The notes under the pieces were generated by a model that was not told where the DNA came from, ran no database searches, and worked only from the letters and a program-made list of their open reading frames with translations. A stretch of DNA of 64,000 nt. It comes from Neoceratodus forsteri. Its lineage: Eukaryota; Chordata; Ceratodontiformes; Ceratodontidae. The stretch spans positions 1,010,117,501 to 1,010,181,500 of the forward strand of contig CM028129.1 in assembly GCA_016271365.2 (NCBI GenBank), in the 5' to 3' direction. Positions 44,440 through 56,139 of this stretch are shown piece after piece. The position numbers and the translations under genes are program-made. Every line of letters begins with the position of its first letter. Position 1 is the stretch's first letter.

Positions 44440-45240
44440 TATATTTTTGGCCTAATGTTTCAACCTTTTGTGGGATCTGGCCTCATGAACAATGGCACTG
44501 ACATTGGGCAAATCTGTTCTGAAAGATGATTTCAGGGTCCCTGCAAGAAATCACCTTTCGGGCAGGAGCTGAAAACGTTCTCCTTATTCATGAGGTCGGG
44601 TCATAAGAAGCTATTTTGAAAATTTGGTGTAAAATACTAAAAAACAATAAAGTTATGAGCCTACATTGCATTTTGTGAACTCAGACTTGTAACTTTGGTA
44701 ATGTTCAATATTTTTACCCCAAATGTACAATATAGTTATGTCTTTACAGCACCTCATGAATGTGACAACTGTCGGTTTTCAAATCCTGGCCAAAATGTTT
44801 TTTACATCTCAAAAGGCAATTTTGCGGTTCCTGCCTGAAATCACCTTTTGGACAGGAGCTGAAAATTTTCTCTGACCTTATTCATGGGGTGGGGTCATAA
44901 AGGGATATGTTTTAAATCTGGTGTAAAAATATTTTTCAAAAACAAAGTTATGAGGCAATGTTGAATTTTACAAATGCAGGCTCATAACTTTGGTAATATT
45001 CAATACTGGTACCACAAATTTTCAACATAGCCATTTCTGTAGAGTACCTCATAAATGTGACAGCTGTGATTTTTCAGCTCCCGCCCAAAATGTGTTTTTG
45101 TGCCCTGAAAGCTGATTTTGCAGTCCCTGCATGACATCACCTTTGGGCCAGGAGTGGAACATTTTCTCTGCCCTTCTTCATAAAGCAGGGTCATAATAAG
45201 GCTATGTTGAAAATGTGGTGTAAAATAGTAAAACAACAAT
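44440..45240 (+). repeat. tandem satellite, about 290-bp unit, nearly three copies
   Basis: The block tgcaagaaatcacctttcgg near 44540 recurs near 44842 and 45129. Each is followed by ggagctgaaaa-type sequence and ggtcataa. Related single units lie at 61495-61930 and, partly, 19140-19350. Confidence 0.7.
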
Positions 45241-45716
45241 TTTCAATATTTGTATCCCAGATTCCTGTCCTGCACCTCTGTTGGCTCTGGCCAGAGTTAG
45301 TTTACCTTTGTCTTGCCCCCAAGCTGACATCATGGACCTATGAATCATTTTTATAATTTTGTTTAGTGTTGTATTTTTATTATCACGACTGTGCAGCTTA
45401 TATCTGTTATGGTGAACACAAACACTTACACAGTATGGAAATCATACATTCTTATTCATATGTTTACTAGTATTAATATTATATTATAATTTTAATATTA
45501 TTCATATTATTTAATCTTTTTTTTCTGTGTTTCTGTTTCTATATTCCTGACATAAAAATGAGAAATGTACATAAAATGTCAGTCAGTCAAAAGATGTAGC
45601 ATAGCTTGTCCTGCCTACATCATGAATACTGTGCCAGCAATGTTGCTAGGGACTTTAACAATTAGAAAAATAAACAGGAACTTTTTTTCTTCTTTCTGAT
45701 TTCATCCATTGGGGAA

Positions 45717-46170
45717 CTAACTGCATGCCAAAGTCCAGGGGCGTAGGATCTGGTATAGCAGTTTGAGTATCATCCTGAATAGGAACATCCTCCACTTGGG
45801 CCATGGAGGAGGTTGGAGGGGGAATTCTGGGGAGTCTGGTCTTCCCTCAGGCCAGCTGAGAATGCACAGCCTTGGCCTTTTGAGCACGACCCAGATATTG
45901 TCTTGTTCTGATCTGTCCTGTTGATTGTGCATGGCTCAGGTACATTGATAGTATGAATGGCCTATTTCTTTGAATAGGCTGCACCTTAGGTCATTTGAGC
46001 ATAAATTACTTGTGTGGCCATAATCCAGACTGAGGGTGTACTTTATTTTTTCGAATGCACTGCTAAGATACTCAGGGAAACCACACTTAAAGCAGGCTTT
46101 TGGGTGCCTGTGGTTAAAACACGGGGCTTTGTCCTTATCCAAATAAAAACGGAGATTTTGTAACTCTATT
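45717..46170 (-). pseudogene. retroelement ORF1/Gag relic with degenerate zinc knuckles
   Basis: The minus strand reads FYLDKDKAPCFNHRHPKACF then CFKCGFPEYLS, a LDYGHTSNLCSNDLRCSLF stretch and KEIGHSYYQC. This is a set of three CCHC-type knuckles in which several Cys have become Phe or are lost. After a stop it continues into a Pro-rich tail to 45717. The spacing and the final GHSYYQC resemble CCHC arrays of LINE ORF1 or Gag-derived proteins; I cannot decide between them. No reverse transcriptase of the same element is adjacent. Confidence 0.55.
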
Positions 46171-46184
46171 TTAGTATGCCTCAG

Positions 46185-47010
46185 CTGCACCCTAAAATGC
46201 CACCCCCAGTCCAAATAAGTGCCTATGCACCAATGTGGGCAGGGTATGCACAATACACATGTACCTGGCCCATGTACATCCACACCCCCAGACAGATGTA
46301 CAGGGCATGGCATTCACAGCCGCTGACCACCACATGTGACCTGTCCATGACCTTGCGCACTATTGCATTGGTGCATGGGGGGTAGACCAGCAGACACAGA
46401 AGGGCATCCAGTCAGATGCCCATCCTGGACCCAGAGTAGATCCCTTTCTCCATGCTGAGCAGGGGATTGTGGGACATCACACATCCTGATATTCAACAGT
46501 TATCAGTTGAGTGCCCAAAGGGCTTTCCCCAGCCCTCTCTGTTTGACTGTATGGCTGGGGTCACATGGCAGGGAGAGTTAGCTGTCACTCTGTGACCAGC
46601 TGTTCATGGGGGGGTGCACAGTAACTTTAGCAGGGTCCCTACTTCTATAGCCTGCACCCCTATCTCCCAGCACTCCATGCCTTAGTGGAAGGTACAATGT
46701 GGGAATGTTTCTTGGCCACTCCCCAGGTCTGTCTGCATGCATAGCTGCATGGATGGATCGGGGATCCACTGTGGAAGGGGTGGGTGCCCCTTCTGTGAAT
46801 ACTGTGGGACCCCTGCTACACAGCTCTGATATGTAGGACTGCTTACATGCCATGGATACAGTATATGGTGCATAGGCTTTATGCCTGTATATGCATAGGG
46901 CCCCAGGGACCTGGAAGCTGAAGGCCCACAAACTGTTGCTGTCCTGATGTACCTGGGCCCCTCCCCCATCGTTTCCTGGCTTAGAGGGTTCCTAAGCTGA
47001 AAGCAAACTG
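46185..47010. other. no gene seen, comparatively GC-rich
   Basis: Two long overlapping minus-strand frames (46578-46931 and 46682-47014) reflect low stop density in GC-rich DNA and show no motifs. The segment lies between the zinc-knuckle relic and the 3' end of CR1-A. Confidence 0.4.
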
Positions 47011-48565
47011 TCATAGAAACATAGAAACTGATAGCAGATAAGGACCGCCAGGCCCATCTAGTCAGCCCTTAAACTCCACCCTTATTAGTGGCCTCTGACC
47101 CCACTTGGTCAATGGCTTTCCCCTCTCATTCCCACCTCTAGAGTTCCCTTATGCCTGTCCCATGCATATTTAAATCTCCCCACTGTGCCTGCTCCCACCA
47201 TCTCCTGTGGTAGACTATTCCATGCATCCACCATCCTTTCTGTGAAGAAAAACTTCCTCACATATCCCCTTATCCTACCACCTTCCAATCTCATATTCCC
47301 CCTCCTTCTTGTACTTCTCCTATATTGAAATATGTCACCCCCTTGTACCTTGTTTGTGCCTTTAAGGTACTTGAAGGTTTCTATCATGTCTCCCTGGTCC
47401 CTCCTTTCCTCCAGTGAGTACATATTGAGGTCTTTCAATCTCTCCTCATATGTTTTCTGGTGCAAGCTGTGTTTCATCTTTATCACCCTTTTCTGGACAG
47501 CCTCCACCCTGTCCACATCCTTATGAAGATGCGGCCTCCAGAACTGTAAACAGTATTCCAGATGAGGCCTCACCAGAGTTTTATACAGTGGAATCACCAC
47601 CTCCCTCCTTCTGCAAGTGATAACTCTCTCTATGCACCCCAACATGCCACTGGCCTTTCATGCAGCCTTTGTACTCTGCTTAGTCACCTTTAGGTCATCA
47701 GAAATGATAACCCCCAGATCCCTTTCTTCTTTGGTGACCACCAACAACTCCCCACCATCCTATAGCTCTCTCCAGCTTTTCTGCATCCCAGGTGCATTAG
47801 TTTACACTAATTTGAACTGAATTTCTGTTGCCACACCTCAGACCATTTTTCCAGTTTCCCTAGGTCCCTCCTCATTTTCTTCACTCCATCTGGAGTATCC
47901 ACCCTGTTGCAGATCTTGGTGTCATCTACAAACAAGCAGACCTTTACCTACAACCCTTCTGCTATGTCACTAATGAACTAATGAAGACATTAAACAGGAC
48001 TGGCCCAATGACTGATCCCTGAGATACCCCACTGGTCCCCCCTATTGGATCCCACATACCACCACCCTCTGCCTTCTGTCCATTAACCAGTTTCTAATCC
48101 AGTTTTCCACATTGTGGCCCATGCCTAGACTACCCATCTTGCTAATCAACCTTTTATGTGGGACTGTGTCAAAGGCCTTGATGAAATCGAGGTAGGCAAC
48201 ATCCTCTGCTTCCACCTGATTCTCCTCCTTCGTAACCCAGTCAAAAAAATCTATCAGATTGGTTTGACATGATCTTCATGCTGTGAATCTATGCTGCCTC
48301 AGATCCTGTGTACCCTGGATTTCAGGTGTTCCACTATCTTTTCTTTAAGCAGTGCCTCCATGATCTTACCCATTGCTGAGGTGAGGCTGACCAGCCTATA
48401 ATTTCTGCCTCCTTCCTGCTACCATTTTTGTGAAGAGAGACTACATGTACCCTCCTCCAGTCCTCTGGAACCACACCTGTGTATAGTGACTAGGTGAAAA
48501 TGATTGCCAGAGGAGCTGCTAGCTCCTTTCACCTGGCCCCTTGAATATATAGAACATTATCCTTA
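47011..48565 (-). mobile_element. CR1-A, 5'-truncated CR1-like LINE
   Basis: The 3' end on the minus strand is tttctatgtttctatga, a short terminal repeat as is usual in CR1. The minus strand encodes VAYLDFIKAFDTVPH, TSGVSQGSVIGPVLFNVFI and LFVDDTKICNRVDT (reverse transcriptase, motif C FVDD). It ends with the open frame 47645-47109 (178 codons: LVRPHLEYCLQFWRPH, EERLKDLNMYSLEERRDQGD, FFFTERMVDAWNSLP). Upstream frames have stops. The element begins within the fingers domain, so it has no endonuclease or ORF1. Confidence 0.85.
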
Positions 48566-48595
48566 GGCAAGGAGTTGGTGCTTTTAGGTGCAGAG

Positions 48596-49484
48596 TTAAC
48601 TACTGGAAAAGATGTAGCAGAAGTAGGAGTATTCTTTTGGTAAGCCTGACAAAGTTATAGTACCTGTGTTTTTAGCAGAATGTTGAGTAACAGCACCTGG
48701 TTCCTGCAGTGATGGATTTGAATCAGCACAAAGCTGTGTTTCACTTCTTGAAAGGTCAGCACTGTCACCCTCAGCCTTCACCTTTGATTTGCCCAGTTCA
48801 GATGTTTTCTGTGCATTTTATCTCATGCCATCAATACACTCTGTCATTTCCTGCTTGGAAACATTCAGCAGCCATAATTTCCTCCTGGAAAAGTACCCAG
48901 CCAGCTGCCTGTGTGGCTTTCTCCAGGGACCAGGATTCTGAACTAAAACTCGGTCTACAGGCAGTGTTCTTCTGACCTCCTCTGAGGCCCATCAGTTTAC
49001 GGACATCAGCTGCTCTTGACTTGAGCCATGTAGGGATAGTTATTGGTGATTCTCCTGCTGTGCAGAATCCAGAAGACAACTGAGAAACTGTAGGCAATGC
49101 TACATGTGGCAGTTCCAGGCTGCACCCTGACTGACCTTCTGCAAACTTGCGATGTTCTGGTTCTAGAGAGGTATCCACCTCTAACAATATAGCCAGTTTG
49201 GGCAGTTTCTTTTCCTGCAGCTTAACAGACAGTGTGGTATCAGCATGGTCAGGATCCTAAGCATCCTCATCCATAGACATTACAGCATCCACATCTTGTT
49301 GCAAACTCACATCAGAGGCCTCTTGACTTACCTGGATAGGGAGGGAGATCAGCTCCTCTATCCAAACAGTTGTGTCTCCACCACTGTCCACTCTTGGCTC
49401 CTCCATCTTGCTTGTGAGAGCAGCAGCACCCTCTGCAGCAAGAGTAGGGGAATAACCCCGGTGTCCTGGACAAATTTCCCACAC
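48596..49484 (-). pseudogene. unrecognised broken open frame, minus strand
   Basis: From ATG at about 49406 (MEEPRVDSGG), or a little upstream, one frame stays open to 48831 except for a single TAG at 49257-49259: about 218 codons with one stop. After a frameshift it seems to go on in 48781-48596 (Ser/Thr/Pro-rich, ADLSRSETQLCADSNPS). The composition is acidic then polar. SPITIPTWLKSRAADVRKLM looks like a folded segment. I recognise no family. It ends where CR1-A begins, so CR1-A may have inserted into it. It may be the first protein of a retroelement or a processed host fragment. Confidence 0.4.
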
Positions 49485-49544
49485 TGACTAATAACACCAG
49501 CAGCTCATCTGGTTCAGTGTTAGTTGGCTTGCATCTGTATTTCC

Positions 49545-49612
49545 ATCCCCCTAGGACAAGGCTGAAAATAGGCAACATTGTCAATCCCTCCTTTCCTAGT
49601 CAATAAAAAACA
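49545..49612 (+). repeat. 3' tail of an L2-like element
   Basis: acaaggctgaaaataggcaac followed by tcctttcctagtcaataaaa matches the 3' stem-loop and tail of the L2 copy ending at 30000. Only the last 70 bp are present. Confidence 0.6.
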
Positions 49613-51540
49613 GTGAGAGCAGCCATAACAAATAAGAAGCTGTGGTTGGTACAGGGGATCAAGCAGGGGGAGAAGAGTTTTTTCAGATATTTTTCAGATG
49701 TATCAGGGAGGGGAGGAAAGTGACAGGGGGAGGGCAGATTGATAAGTTAAAGAAAGGGGGGGCAAGGAAGTGGTGGAGCAAATGGAAGTACTTAATGAGT
49801 ACTTCTGCTCGATCTTTACAATGCAGGGGAAGGAACCATCTCCACAGGGGGTTAGTGGAATGAGGGAGGGGGTGGAGGAGGCACTCATGGATGGGAAGAT
49901 ACCATTAGGGAGGGTGAGAGAAGCTCTGCAATCACTGACATGCAATAAGGCTCCGGGTCCAGATGGGATTCACTCCAGGGTACTGAGGGAAATGTTGGAT
50001 GTCCTGGCTACACCACTAATGGACTTATTCAGCTCCTCCCTTCAAACTGAATGGATCCCCTGCGATTGGAGGGAGGCACATGTTGTGCCGCTCCACAAGG
50101 ACGGTCCACAGGAGGAGTCAGGAAACTACACACCAATTAGACTGACATCCATAGTGGGGAAACTGCTGGAAACTATCTTAAAGGCATAGTGGAGTTCTTT
50201 GAGGCCCATGGTCTCCAAGATGAATGACAGCATGGGTTCGTCCGGGGTAGATCGTGTCAGATGAACCTAGCTGAATTCTACGACTGGATCCAAGGGTCTC
50301 TGGACCAGGGGAAGCTGGTAGATGTCCTGTACCTAGACTTCACTAAGGCTTTTGATTCATTGCTGAACCATGGACTGTTGGAGAAGCTGAGGAGCTTGGG
50401 GTTAGGGGAGAAGATACTAGGGTGGATTGGGAATTGGTTAACGGATAGGCACCAGCAGGTGGTAGTTGGGGGTGAGGTCTTGTCTCCCAGAAAGGTTGTT
50501 AGTGGGGTCACCCATGGATCAGTATTGGGGATGGTCCTATTTAATGTGTTCATCTCAGACATCAGGGTTGGAGTTAGGAGCAGGCTGAGTCTGTTCACAG
50601 ATGACTCCACATTGGGAATAGTGGTAGACACGGAAGAAGGGAGTAGGATGCTACAAGAGGACTTGGAGACACTTGAAAGGTGGTTGTTCACTTGGCAGCT
50701 GTGTTTCAATGCCAAGAAGTGCAGTGTACTCCACTTGGAGGCCAGGAACCCCGGGTATGAATACAGTGTCAGAGGGGTAAAGCTGGCAGCCTCCAGGGAA
50801 GAAAAGGATCTCGAGGTGGCAATAGATGCCAAAATTAATAATTCTGAGCAGTGTAGGAGGGCAGCTGTGAAGGTGAATAGGATGCTGGGGTGCATAGCCA
50901 GAGGGATAACATCAAGGAGGAGAGAGGTCCTACTGCCCCTGTACAACTGCCTGGTTAGACCGCACCTGGAGTACTGTTTGCAGTTTTAGCACCCATACTT
51001 CAGAAGAGATGTTGTCCTTCTTGAGAGGGTCCAGAGGAGAGGGTCTAGGATGATTTATGGCCTGAAGGACCTGTCTGATGAGGAGAGAATAAGACATTTG
51101 AACATGTACTTCCTGGAGGAGAGGAGGGATGAGGGACATGATAGAGGTCTTTAAATATTTGAAGGGGATTAATTGGGTCAGCTCAAATGGACTGCTCTAG
51201 GTGAGGAAGGACAGAGCCATGAGGGGGCATAGCCTGAGATTGGTGGGGGGAGGTTTAAGGGGGAGATGAGGCATCACTATTTCACTGAGAGGGTGGTGGC
51301 ACACTGGAACTCACTGCTGTCGGAGTTGGTAGGGATGGAGACAGTGGGTGGGTTCAAGAGAGGGTGGGACAGACACAGGGATGTTGTCTGGGTGGATTGG
51401 TGCGGGGAATGTAATGGGTCTGCAGGGGGTCACAAAGGGAGAGGGGGGTAGCCGCAGTGAGTGGACTGTAGGCTATAACTTGAGCAGACTTGATAACCAC
51501 TGGGCCTAATCTGCTGGCAATTTAGTATGTTAGTATAATA
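49613..51540 (+). mobile_element. CR1-B, 5'-truncated CR1-like LINE
   Basis: Begins in the endonuclease-reverse transcriptase linker and covers the whole reverse transcriptase and C-terminal region. It ends near gggcctaatctgctggcaatt. The last bases (tagtatgttagtata) differ from the tttctatg ends of the other CR1 copies, so it may be another subfamily. Confidence 0.8.
49770..51451 (+). pseudogene. CR1-like reverse transcriptase relic
   Basis: The 49770-50189 frame holds VLNEYFCSIFTMQGKE, CNKAPGPDGIHSRVLREM and WIPCDWREAHVVPLHKDG. A stop at 50187 and a frame change lead to 50261-50989 (242 codons). There motif A is YLDFTKAFD (Asp 26), the PQG motif has become SGVTHGSVLG, and motif C is LFTDDST (Asp 114-115). 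It continues with FNAKKCSVLHLEARNPGYE. Later pieces include HYFTERVVAHWNSL near 51266. This is the best-preserved CR1 palm in the window but it still has at least three breaks. Confidence 0.8.
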
Positions 51541-52849
51541 CATATTCAGTGGTGCAAGCTAGGATGCAACAAAGTACCTTGGCAGTATTACCACAGAATG
51601 TTGCAGTTTACTGCAGGGAACAAGGTAATTCAAAGGCAATTAAGCCCTTCTGTCATGCAGTATTTGTGACATGTCCTTTACTGCAAAGTATTGTGTTGCA
51701 TCCTGTCTAACTCTGCTGCGTATGTATATATTGAGGGGACTGGGAATTTAGGAAGTGGGATAGAGGGAAAGCGGCTGTTGAGGGTGGGCACAGGGAACGA
51801 TCAATGGATACTGGACTCTGTGGCTATTTGCTGGGCCCCAAACCATGTGACTGTGGCCAGCCAATAGCGCAACTGCAGCCTTGAGTTTTAAAGTATTGGG
51901 AAGTAGCTTATTTTGCCACAGGTTAGTGCTCTGCTGCCATGCTGCTAGGGGACACATTCCTGAAGGGATGTGCAAACTGAACAGGTATTTGCTTAGTTTT
52001 TTACATCTTTTGAACTACTGATATGTGTGGTGCTTGATTAAGGGGACTGGGAATTTTGGAAGGGGTAGAGGGAGGGTGGCTCTTGGGGCAAGCTTGAGGT
52101 AGGATGGAAAGACATTGGATTCAGTGGCCATTTACTGGGCCCCACACCCCATGACTGCAGCTGGCCAGTGTGTGGTTGCAGCTGGTACTTATTTTCCAGA
52201 ATTCCCAGCAACGTTTTGTGTAAGCACCCTGAAGCATGAGTGCCATGAAGCAGAAGAGTGGTATCTACCTAGGTGTGTCTGCAGAACATTGCTAGGAAGG
52301 ACCACAGACCCACAGGGGACTCTGTCCAACAGGGAATGGGTAAGTGGACAGGGATGAAAGTGTAAGGGGGGTCTGTAGTTACTGGTTAGTAAATAAGCCC
52401 AAACCAGGTAGGTCTGCAGAGGCTGGGTGGGATAGTAATTGGAATATTCCATATCTGAGGTAGGTCTATGAATGCAGGTAGGTGGTTCCCTGACAAAGCT
52501 ATAGTAGTGAAGCGCTGGAGTTAGCTGGCTATTGAAGTGGATGGGGTAAGGCTAGGAAATTACAACTCTGTATAATTAACTGCACTTTAAAGTTTTTTTT
52601 ATGTGCACTGTTATGTCACTGTGAAGTGAGTGATTCAAATATCTGCACTAGAAATTTGAAATACTGGGATATTACACAATGTTACCACAAGAGGTTATGG
52701 ATATTAAACTAGTATTTGCAGCATGATTGATGATTGTGACATGTAATTCTCAAAATTGCAATATAGGACCTATTAGTAATTTATACGTTCCCACCTACCC
52801 AGGGCTTGGTCACACTTATTAAGCTTGGGTTGTTTTGGAATATTGGGTG
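51541..52849. other. no gene; 307-bp tandem duplication
   Basis: Two imperfect units begin at 51731 (ttgaggggactgggaattt) and 52038 (ttaaggggactgggaattt). Each includes atttgctgggcccca/atttactgggcccca and a gactgtggccagcc/gactgcagctggcc block. The remainder is unassigned. Confidence 0.6.
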
Positions 52850-53027
52850 TACTGCTGTGAACTGCTCCCTATGGGTGGTAGGTCTGTGAAGGCATTTGAG
52901 TGTACCACTGAGAACTACTCTGCATATGGGGTAGGCCTGTGAAGACAAATGGGTATACTGTTGTACTGTTGCAAGCTACTCTCTATCTGGGGTAGGACTA
53001 TGGAGGCAGATGGGTATTCTACTTAGT
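52850..53027 (+). repeat. minisatellite, left part, split by CR1-C
   Basis: Units of about 60 bp of the form actgctccctatgggtggtaggtctgtgaaggca recur at about 52859, 52916 and 52977. The array resumes at 55134-55290 on the far side of CR1-C. Confidence 0.7.
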
Positions 53028-55133
53028 CAAGAGAGTCATAACAGAAGTAACAGGTCACTGTGTCAAAATGCATAGCAAGAATAAAAGAAAGAAAAGGCCA
53101 TTATGGTTCTCAAAGGTAGTGGCTGAGAAAGTAAGGGGGAAGGGAAGAGCCTCCAGAAGATGCAAGGAAACACAAAAGGATGAGGACAGATACCAATATC
53201 TGGAGAAGCAGAGGGAATCTGGGAAAATAATTAGAAGGGCTAAAGTACAGATAGAGGAAAGTATAGCCCAGGCTATTAGGAAAGGTGACAAGACCTTGTT
53301 CAGATACATTAGTGAGGGGACAAAGACCAGAAATGGGATTGTTAGGCTGAAGAAGGAAGGAGGAGAAAGAGTGGAGGATGACCTAGAAAAGGCTGAGATA
53401 CTGAACAAGTATTTTTGCTCAGTGTTCACCAGGGAAGGGGACGGGATGAGGGACCAAGACTCATTAAGAGGGGTATTCAGGGGAAGGAGGTAGGCACCAG
53501 TCCATTTATGGTGGAAAGAGTCCTAGAAGAACTTGGGGGAAAATAAAAGCAGATAAGGCAATGGGGCCAGATGGGATCCACCCCAGAATACTAAAGGAAC
53601 TCAGGAAAGTGCTGCCGGAACCACTGGCTGCCCTTTTTAATGCATCACTAGAGACTGGGGAGGTACCTGAGGACTGGAGGAGGGCAGATGTGGTCCCTCT
53701 CCACAAAAGTGGAAGCAGAGAAGAGGCAGACAATTACAGGCCTGTAAGCCTGACCTCAGTACTGGGGAAACTAATGGAGTCCTTACTTAAGGAGAGGATT
53801 CTGAGGTTTCTGGAAGATAGCGGGGCACACGATCCAAGGCAGCATGGAATTTCAGTGGGAAGGTCCTGTCAGATGAATTCTTATAGATTTCTTTGTCTGG
53901 GTAACCAGGGTGGTAGAAAATGGAGGGGCACTGGATGTGGCATACCTGGATTTCAACAAGGCCTTCAACATCGTCCCACACAGGGGAGTGCTAATTAAAT
54001 TGGGGAGCATGGGAGTGTGTCTTACAGTGGTAAAGTGGTTGGGAACTGGCTAAGGGACAGGACTCAGAGGATGGTGGTAAATGGCATGAAATCTGAGGAG
54101 CATGATGTGACCAGTGGGGTGCCACAGGGTCGGTGCTGGGGACAGTCCTATTCAATGTCTTCACTAGTGGCATTGCAGAGCATCTGGAGGGAAAGGTATG
54201 CATCTTCACAGATGACACCAAGATCTGCAACAGAGTGGATACAGTAGAGGGGGTGGAAAAATGAGAAAGGACCTAAACTTATTAGAGGGGTGGTCTGGTG
54301 TCTGGCAGTTGAGTTTCAATGCTAAAAAGTGCAAGATCATGCACCTGGGTCACAGGAATCCAAGGGAGGAGTACAGGATGGGTGGGGAAATTCTGGCCAC
54401 CACAAGTCAGGAGAGAGACCTGGGAATCATCATATCTGATGACCTGAAAGTGACCAAACAGTGTGAAAAGGTGGTGGGGAGAGCAAACAGAATGTTGTGG
54501 TGCATAGGAAGGGGCATAACAAGCAGGAGAAAAGAGGTGGTGATGCCACTGTACAGATCACTGGTGAGGCCTCAGCTGGAGTACTGTGTCTAGTTCTGGA
54601 GACCACATCTCCAGAAGGACACTGACAAAATAGAGGCAGTCCAGAGAAGAGCAATGAAGATGGTACATGGACTGCACCAGAAGTACTACGAGGAAAGACT
54701 TAAGGACCTTAATATCTATTCATTGGAGGAAAGAAGGGAGGAGAGGGGAGATATGATAGAGACTTTCAAGTACCTATGGGGAATAAACAGGGTACAGGTG
54801 GAAAGTATATTTCAGCAAAAACTCTGTACAAGAACAAGGGGGGGCGTGATATGAAACGGAAGGGTGGAAGGCTCAGGGGTAATGTTAGGATGTACTTTTT
54901 CACTGAAAGGGTGGTGGAGCCATGGAACAGCCTTCCAGCAGAAGTGGTGGGGGCAAAAACAATATGGGGGTTCAAGAGTGCATGGGATAGACATAAGGGT
55001 ACCCTGGAGATGTACAGAGCAGGAGAGCCGCAGATCAACTAGGATCTGGGGCTGCAGCAGTGAGTAGGGAAATAGGCAGACTAGGTGGGCTGTATGGTCC
55101 TTATATGCTGACAGATTGTATGTTTCCATGTTT
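53028..55133 (+). mobile_element. CR1-C, 5'-truncated, TSD CTTAGT
   Basis: Flanked by CTTAGT at 53022-53027 and 55134-55139. Inserted into a minisatellite that continues on both sides. The 3' end is gtatgtttccatgttt, like that of CR1-A. Starts in the linker before the reverse transcriptase. The target duplication and the agreement of the flanks make the bounds secure to within a few bases. Confidence 0.85.
53068..55042 (+). pseudogene. CR1-like reverse transcriptase relic
   Basis: Frames follow one another with shifts: 53068-53493 (linker, LNKYFCSVFTREG), 53561-53998 (GPDGIHPRILKEL, VPEDWRRADVVPLHKSG, NYRPVSLTS), 54017-54247 (VTSGVPQGRCW) and a shifted stretch with VCIFTDDTKIC near 54195-54230. 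Then come 54261-54593 (LSFNAKKCKIMHLGHRNP) and 54654-55042 (EERLKDLNIYSLEERRE; FFTERVVEPWNSLP). The catalytic pair is intact; at least five frame changes inactivate the gene. Confidence 0.8.
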
Positions 55134-55290
55134 CTTAGTACTACTCCCTATGTGAGGTAGCCCAGTGAAGGCAAGTGAGTGTACTATCTGGAGTGGGCCT
55201 TTGGAGGCAGGTGGGGTGCACTGTCTGGAACTGTGTATCTGGGTAGGTCTGTGGAGGCAGATGGGGTAACATTAGAAAAAACTGCTGAGG
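55134..55290 (+). repeat. minisatellite, right part, split by CR1-C
   Basis: Continues the array of 52850-53027 with units such as actactccctatgtgaggtag and ggtaggtctgtggaggcag. Confidence 0.7.
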
Positions 55291-55751
55291 TGGGAGGCAG
55301 GGTGCTGCACTGCAGGGGGGTGTGGGACTGTGGTGTTATTGGGAACAATGTGGGAGGCAGGAGTTGTCCAGTGTGTAGGAGGTTAAGTTTTTCATTGGCT
55401 GATGTGCATCCACCAAGGTAGGAATTGGGAATACTGGCATGGAGGCAGGAGAGTTGGGTGAGGGCAGGCAAAGGAACAAGGAATGGGGGGGCGGGCAAGG
55501 TGATTGGGGGCCCAGTTGCACTCTGACCCCCTGCACCAGAGGAACACGAAGCCTAGAGAGGAGGAATGGAAGACATTAGGGAGGAGAGGATGAGCTCAGC
55601 AGGGAGAGGGAGGGGTGGGTGCATCTGCAGTGGTACCAGTAAGGAATTGCTTCCAGTCACTGTGTACTGCAGGGGAGAGGAGACTTAGTGGAACAGACTT
55701 AGATGGGACACAAATGTCAGAGGGGCAGCTGGTTTGTAGGGGCCATTTGGG

Positions 55752-56139
55752 AGGGGCTCACTTACACAGGGGATGGGGAAGCTGCATGTGGTCATTCACC
55801 TAGGTACCAATAACCTAGCTGGATGCAAGGCAGAGACGGTATAGGAGAGGTTCCGAGTGCTGGGGCAGGTTTGCAGGGCCAAGGCTAGATTGGTAGCCTT
55901 CCTGAAAGTGCTGCTGGTGCTTACAGCCAGCACAGCTAGGAAATGTAAGATAGAGGAGTTTGTCTGTCTGAGGAAGTGGTGTAGGGAGGAAGGATTGGGG
56001 TACATAGGGAAGTGGGAAGGATCCTGGGATGATAAAATGCTCTGTGCACCTGATAGTTTGCACCTAAGTCAGAGGGGATCCAAGCTACTTAGGGAAAAGA
56101 TTGGGGAATATATTAGCAAGAACATGAATTTAAACTGAA
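55752..56139 (+). pseudogene. CR1 ORF1 esterase (SGNH hydrolase) domain relic
   Basis: The frame reads LHVVIHLGTNNLAGCKAE, the GxN block of SGNH hydrolases, then a TAG at about 55842. It goes on in the same frame to LCAPDSLHLSQRGSKLLREK, which holds the catalytic D-x-x-H, and closes at TGA after MNLN. An esterase domain in ORF1 is an established feature of CR1 elements of vertebrates. The nucleophile GDS block should lie upstream and is not visible, so the N-terminal part is lost or decayed. The single in-frame stop makes this one of the less damaged frames here. Confidence 0.75.

Noticed and set aside
46578..47014. Two long overlapping minus-strand frames
   Set aside because: They overlap in different phases in GC-rich DNA and have no motifs; low stop density explains them.
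50278..50946. 222-codon minus-strand frame opposite CR1-B
   Set aside because: Antisense shadow of the CR1-B reverse transcriptase frame.
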